From NCBI RefSeq assembly GCF_001625325.1, contig NZ_JRQQ01000002.1, positions 496,001 to 560,000 of the forward strand: a DNA stretch of 64,000 bases. Direction: 5' to 3'. Made by a program: the position numbers and the translations under genes. Positions 60,148 through 64,000 of the stretch are shown piece by piece (positions within the stretch are counted from its first letter, which is position 1; the number at the start of each line of letters is the position of its first letter). This stretch comes from Croceicoccus estronivorus (GTDB lineage: Bacteria; Pseudomonadota; Alphaproteobacteria; Sphingomonadales; Sphingomonadaceae). The notes beneath the pieces were generated by a model. It saw only the letters and a list, made by a program, of their open reading frames with translations, made no database searches and was not told the origin of the DNA.

Positions 60148-60176
60148 CCTATACGCGCGCTTGCCCCATGCCTCAA
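60148..60176 (-). promoter_or_regulatory. Putative promoter of the oxidase cluster
   Basis: On the minus strand TTGAGG (60176-60171), 17 nt, TATAGG (60153-60148); a leader of about 75 nt would precede coxB. The TATAGG matches the tRNA-Pro(GGG) -10. Confidence 0.35.
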
Positions 60177-60265
60177 GCGCTTCTAGGGATATTTTTGACC
60201 GTTATCCGGCAAACACTGTCGGTCCATTCACCATTCTTACCAGTGAGGCATCCGGGACACCCACA

Positions 60266-60847
60266 ATGACAGAAGACGAGGTACTCTCCGAGTTCCGCGC
60301 AAGCGAAGCCCTGCTCGAAGGCCATTTCCTGCTTTCATCGGGCCGCCACAGCGCGCATTATCTGCAATGCGCCCGCGTGCTGATGAGCCCCGATCGCGCG
60401 GGCAGGTTGGCCGTCGCTCTCGCGCAGAAACTCCCGCGTGACCTGCGCGCCGAAATCACCAAAGTCGTCTCTCCGGCGATGGGCGGAATCATTATCGGGC
60501 AGGAAATGGGCCGCGCGCTCGGCAAGGATGCGATCTTTCTGGAGCGCCCGACCGGAACATTCGAATTGCGGCGCGGTTTTACGATCGAGCCGGGCGAGAA
60601 AGTGCTGATGGTAGAAGATGTCGTCACCACCGGGCTCTCTTCCAGAGAGGCGATAGCCGCGGTCAAAGAAGCTGGAGGCAAGGTGATCGCGGAAGCTGCT
60701 CTGGTCGACCGTTCGGGCGGTGAGGTCGATCTCGGGGTTCCATTTTACCCTCTGGTCCAGATCAACTTCCCCACTTTCTCGGATGAGGAAGTCCCCCCGG
60801 AACTGGCAGCCGTTCCGGTGACCAAGCCAGGGAGTCGCAAGGCTTGA
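60266..60847 (+). CDS. pyrE: Orotate phosphoribosyltransferase
   Basis: 193 residues. PRPP-binding motif [18 protein letters not shown], and [37 protein letters not shown]. Makes OMP in pyrimidine synthesis; the dihydroorotase is at 40.5 kb. Start at the ATG at 60266; the long upstream open frame is antisense to coxB. It overlaps pdxJ (TTGA) and heads a four-gene tightly packed unit pyrE-pdxJ-acpS-lepB. Confidence 0.96.
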   Translation: MTEDEVLSEFRASEALLEGHFLLSSGRHSAHYLQCARVLMSPDRAGRLAVALAQKLPRDLRAEITKVVSPAMGGIIIGQEMGRALGKDAIFLERPTGTFELRRGFTIEPGEKVLMVEDVVTTGLSSREAIAAVKEAGGKVIAEAALVDRSGGEVDLGVPFYPLVQINFPTFSDEEVPPELAAVPVTKPGSRKA

Positions 60848-61602
60848 CCCCGCCCATCCCCTCTGACGCCGGCCCGACCGGGAAACTGAGGCTGGGCGTC
60901 AATATCGACCATGTGGCGACCATCCGGAATGCGCGCGGTGGGGACCATCCCGATCCTGTCCGGGCGGCTGAAATCGTCGCAGCAGTGGGTGGGGACGGTA
61001 TTACGGCCCATTTGCGCGAAGATCGGCGCCATATCCGTGACGACGATCTGGCGCGGATCCAGACGGCGACCGATCTTCCGCTCAATCTCGAAATGGCTGC
61101 GACCGACGAGATGCTGGAAATCGCCCTCCGTCATAAGCCTCATGCGGCCTGCATCGTTCCTGAAAAGCGGGAGGAACGCACAACCGAAGGCGGCCTGGAT
61201 GCGGCAGGTCAGCACAACAGGCTGGTGCCGATCGTATCGCGCCTGCTCGACGCGGGGATTCGGGTCAGCCTTTTCATTGCCCCCGAAGTCCGCCAGATCG
61301 AGGCCGCCATGCGGTTGAAGGTGCCGGTGGTGGAATTCCACACCGGCGAATATGCCCATGCAACTGGAGAAGACTGCGCAGCAGAGCTGAAACGCATTGC
61401 CGACATGGCGGCGCTGGCCGCGCGCAATGGTATAGAACCCCATGCCGGTCACGGCCTGACATATGAAAATGTCCAGCCGATTGCAGCAATCCCACAACTC
61501 GCCGAACTGAATATCGGCCATTATCTGGTGGGCGAGGCACTGTTCGTCGGACTGGAAGCGGCCGTCCGCCACATGCGCGAATTGATGGATGCCGCACGAT
61601 GA
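60844..61602 (+). CDS. pdxJ: Pyridoxine 5'-phosphate synthase
   Basis: 252 residues. [95 protein letters not shown] and [14 protein letters not shown] are family hallmarks. Makes vitamin B6 phosphate from DXP and amino-acetone phosphate. TTG start inside the pyrE stop (TTGA); ends with an ATGA overlap with acpS, so all are translationally coupled. Confidence 0.96.
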   Translation: MTPPIPSDAGPTGKLRLGVNIDHVATIRNARGGDHPDPVRAAEIVAAVGGDGITAHLREDRRHIRDDDLARIQTATDLPLNLEMAATDEMLEIALRHKPHAACIVPEKREERTTEGGLDAAGQHNRLVPIVSRLLDAGIRVSLFIAPEVRQIEAAMRLKVPVVEFHTGEYAHATGEDCAAELKRIADMAALAARNGIEPHAGHGLTYENVQPIAAIPQLAELNIGHYLVGEALFVGLEAAVRHMRELMDAAR

Positions 61603-62000
61603 TTATCGGCATGGGCTCCGATCTCTGTAATATAGAACGCATACAGGCATCGCTCGATCGTTTCGGAGAACGGTTCGAATTGCGCGTATTTACGGAGTTG
61701 GAGAGAGCCAAGGCTGCGCGCCGCCCGTTTACGAAGGCAGGCACACTCGCCAAACGGTTCGCTGCGAAAGAGGCATTCTCCAAAGCCGTCGGCACCGGTT
61801 TCAAGGCTGGCGTCTTCATGAAAGACATCGGGGTAATCAATGCCGTCTCGGGCGCCCCTACGCTCGCTCTTACAGGCGGAGCGGCAAAGCGGCTTGCGGC
61901 TCTCACCCCCGATGGCCATGAAGCGGTCGTTCATCTTACTCTCACCGACGACCATCCATGGGCTCAGGCCTTCGTCGTCATAGAAGCACGGAAATTGTGA
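61599..62000 (+). CDS. acpS: Holo-[acyl-carrier-protein] synthase
   Basis: 133 residues. Transfers phosphopantetheine to [16 protein letters not shown] at the start (Mg-binding Asp), [12 protein letters not shown], and the central [16 protein letters not shown] with the metal-binding Glu. C-terminal [15 protein letters not shown]-like [19 protein letters not shown]. Length slightly above the trimeric AcpS average. ATGA overlap with pdxJ and GTGA overlap with lepB. Confidence 0.96.
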   Translation: MIIGMGSDLCNIERIQASLDRFGERFELRVFTELERAKAARRPFTKAGTLAKRFAAKEAFSKAVGTGFKAGVFMKDIGVINAVSGAPTLALTGGAAKRLAALTPDGHEAVVHLTLTDDHPWAQAFVVIEARKL

Positions 62001-62911
62001 CCGAAAGCACCGACAACATCGCTTCTTCCAATCCGGACAAAACCGCCGAACCGGCGATCCCTCCGCGAGAGAAGATCAATTGGGCAGTCGAGATTCGCGG
62101 CCTCGTGCTGATGCTGGCGGCTGTCGTCGCGTTCCACAGCCTTGTGGCAAAGCCCTTCTATATCCCTTCCCAGTCCATGATGCCGAACTTGCTGGTTGGC
62201 GACCGTCTGGTGGTGAGCAAGTATCCTTACGGGTGGAGCTGGGTTTCGGCGTCGTTTCACGTGCTCCCGCGTGAGGATTGGCGCATTGCCGGCAAATTGC
62301 CGGAATATGGGGACATCGTGATCGCCGTCCCGCCCGATCGCAATGAAGATTATATCAAACGCGTCGTGGCCCTGCCCGGAGACCGGATCGCAGTGGTCAA
62401 CGGCCAGATCGTGCTGAATGGCAGACCTGTGCCGCAGGCGATCGAACCGCCGCTGGAACTTCCGGTCGAACCAAACGCCCCTTGCGCGGCAGAAGACTAT
62501 CCGAATCTCAAGGTGCGCAAACCATCCGGCAAGCAGGTTTGCGAATTGCCTGTCCTGCGCGAGACCATGCCGAATGGTGCGACTTATCTTGTCATCGACC
62601 ATATGCGCCAAAGGCTGGACAACATGCCTGAAATTACGGTGCCCAAGGATCACGTATTCCTGATGGGCGATAACCGGGACCATTCGGCAGACAGCCGGGC
62701 CGAAACCTGGGAGCGAGGCCTGGGGGGCCCGGTGCCGCTGGCGAATATCGGCGGACGGGCCGAATTTATCACGTTCTCCCTCAAGGGGACCGAAACATGG
62801 AATCCCCTGAGTTGGTGGGATGCCCTGCGCAAGGACCGCGCATGGCAAAGCCTTCGCCCTGCGATTGTGCAGCAGGATCAAAAGAGGCCGGCAACCGATG
62901 ACCGCATCTGA
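61997..62911 (+). CDS. lepB: Signal peptidase I
   Basis: 304 residues from the GTG at 61997. One N-terminal helix (about 32-51), then the box [20 protein letters not shown] with nucleophile Ser60, box [12 protein letters not shown] with the general base Lys121, and box [13 protein letters not shown]. Mature serine protease that cuts signal peptides, including those of the exported proteins in this window. A ~70-residue insert (about 145-215) separates boxes D and E. Start overlaps acpS (GTGA). Confidence 0.96.
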   Translation: MTESTDNIASSNPDKTAEPAIPPREKINWAVEIRGLVLMLAAVVAFHSLVAKPFYIPSQSMMPNLLVGDRLVVSKYPYGWSWVSASFHVLPREDWRIAGKLPEYGDIVIAVPPDRNEDYIKRVVALPGDRIAVVNGQIVLNGRPVPQAIEPPLELPVEPNAPCAAEDYPNLKVRKPSGKQVCELPVLRETMPNGATYLVIDHMRQRLDNMPEITVPKDHVFLMGDNRDHSADSRAETWERGLGGPVPLANIGGRAEFITFSLKGTETWNPLSWWDALRKDRAWQSLRPAIVQQDQKRPATDDRI

Positions 62912-62943
62912 CCCAGCCGTCAGCGGCCGGTATTGAGGGGCCC

Positions 62944-64000
62944 ATGGCACGCAAATTCCTTTATCTCGTCGCCATTCTGACCGTTCTGGTGATTGCGGCA
63001 ATGTTCGCACTCAATATATGGTCGACCGAACTGACCCGGATCGCATTCGTGCCCAAGACCGCATTCGTGGAAGAACCGGCCCTGCCTGCAAATGCATATG
63101 ACGATTCCGGTATGTGGCTATCCCGCCCCGGCGCGGGCACAAAAGATCCTGCCCAATGGCAGCCGGCCTATGCGGACGGAGGGAAGCCCCGGACATCGGC
63201 TTCGACTCCCCCGCCCGGTTCCCCCGAGCCGTTTGCCGTCTTCTTCGTCCATCCGACCAGCTACATGGGAACGGCATCGTGGAACGCGCCTCTCGATGAT
63301 GCCGATTCGCAGGATCGCGCACGGCTATTCCTCCGGGCGATGGCCTCTCCCTTTGCCGATGGCGGCACAATCTGGGCTCCGCGCTACCGGCAGGCTGCGT
63401 TCGGCGCGTTCCTGACCGACGACCCCAGTGCACAGCAGGCGTTGAATACGGCCTATGACGATGTTGCGCAGGCTTTCGAAAAATTCCTGTCCGAAACACC
63501 TTCGGACACACCCATTATTCTCGCGGGGCATAGCCAGGGCGCTTTGCACCTCATGCGTCTGATGCAGGATCGGGTGGCCGGTACGCCATTGGCGCAGCGA
63601 ATCGCGGCAGCCTACATCATCGGATGGCCCATTTCGCTGGACCATGACCTACCGCAGATGGGCCTTCCTGCTTGCGATGGCCCTGAACAGGCTGGATGCA
63701 TTGTAAGCTGGTCAAGCTATGCCGAGCCGGCCGAGCCGTCGATGACTTTCGACGCGTGGCGCAAGGAACCCGGCCTTGACGGAAAACCCCACGGCAATGG
63801 GCCCATCCTGTGCACCAACCCGTTGACGGGCAAACGCGGCGGCGATGCCCCCGCTGGCCTGAACCTTGGAACGCTGGTGCCGGACAAGGACATGAAAAAC
63901 GGGGAATTGGTGCCCGCCATGGTCCCCGCCCGGTGCGACGACCGCGGTTTGCTGCTGATCGGGGAACCACCCGATCTCGGGGCCTACGTTCTGCCCGGCA
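62944..64000 (+). CDS. DUF3089-domain protein (cut by right edge)
   Basis: At least 352 residues from MARKFLYLVAILT; the 3' end is outside the window. Begins with a helix (about 5-22, signal anchor). DUF3089-like alpha/beta-hydrolase features: FAVFFVHPTSYMGTASWNAPLDDA, IWAPRYRQAAFGAF, and a nucleophile elbow AGHSQGALHLMRLM. Likely a membrane-anchored lipase-like protein of unknown substrate. Starts 32 nt after lepB on the same strand. Confidence 0.85.
   Translation, partial: MARKFLYLVAILTVLVIAAMFALNIWSTELTRIAFVPKTAFVEEPALPANAYDDSGMWLSRPGAGTKDPAQWQPAYADGGKPRTSASTPPPGSPEPFAVFFVHPTSYMGTASWNAPLDDADSQDRARLFLRAMASPFADGGTIWAPRYRQAAFGAFLTDDPSAQQALNTAYDDVAQAFEKFLSETPSDTPIILAGHSQGALHLMRLMQDRVAGTPLAQRIAAAYIIGWPISLDHDLPQMGLPACDGPEQAGCIVSWSSYAEPAEPSMTFDAWRKEPGLDGKPHGNGPILCTNPLTGKRGGDAPAGLNLGTLVPDKDMKNGELVPAMVPARCDDRGLLLIGEPPDLGAYVLPG

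Overview
The window looks like ordinary chromosome of a GC-rich alphaproteobacterium, most likely order Sphingomonadales (an Erythrobacter- or Novosphingobium-like genome). This is inferred from gene content: an NDUFS4-type complex I protein, the coxB-coxA-ctaB-cox11-coxC-DUF983-SURF1 cluster, Sphingomonad-style dnaX with the SRP RNA next to it, and a MEKHLA protein. No database was searched, so the rank below order is a guess. I saw no insertion sequence, integrase, CRISPR array or plasmid gene. The coding sequences are dense, with many 4-base stop/start overlaps.

Layout. 1-9 kb: start of dnaX, SRP RNA, NDUFS4-like protein, HrpB helicase, a polyprenyl diphosphate synthase, chorismate mutase, a two-component system with a PepSY protein, and a SIMPL protein. 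9-17 kb: an ABC-F ATPase, a uracil-DNA glycosylase-like protein, an XRE regulator overlapping a glycosyltransferase, and yajC-secD-secF. 17-25 kb: tRNA-Pro(GGG), an exported inorganic pyrophosphatase, a lone holin-like protein, aroQ, accB-accC, an Lrp regulator facing a degenerate histidine kinase, a polysaccharide deacetylase, and a tRNA(CAT)-tRNA-Pro(TGG) pair. 25-35 kb: htpX, ubiA, rsmE, gshA, a membrane methyltransferase, bamB with its TPR partner, and a hydrolase-glycosyltransferase pair. 35-46 kb: selO, an aldehyde dehydrogenase lacking two catalytic residues, rarD, a dihydroorotase, hydrolases, an alcohol dehydrogenase, ygfZ and tetR. 46-49 kb: GNAT, rpmA, rplU and a lipoprotein.

48.7-60.1 kb is one unbroken minus-strand run. 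Terminal oxidase and assembly genes are followed by thrC, a methyltransferase, folB, a shortened SDR-like protein and moaA-moaD-moaE, and the run ends at a textbook terminator with a UUCG loop. On the plus strand, 60.3-64 kb holds pyrE-pdxJ-acpS-lepB with overlapping stop/start codons, then a DUF3089 protein cut by the window edge.

I found no clear new multi-gene system. The best leads are single-locus oddities: the aldehyde dehydrogenase with Asn-to-Cys and Glu-to-Gln changes at the expected active-site positions; a possible unannotated plus-strand RNA next to tetR that ends at a perfect 14-bp hairpin; a histidine kinase whose ATP-binding boxes have decayed; the exported pyrophosphatase; and the orphan holin. 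Promoter, operator and terminator calls were made by eye and are tentative.
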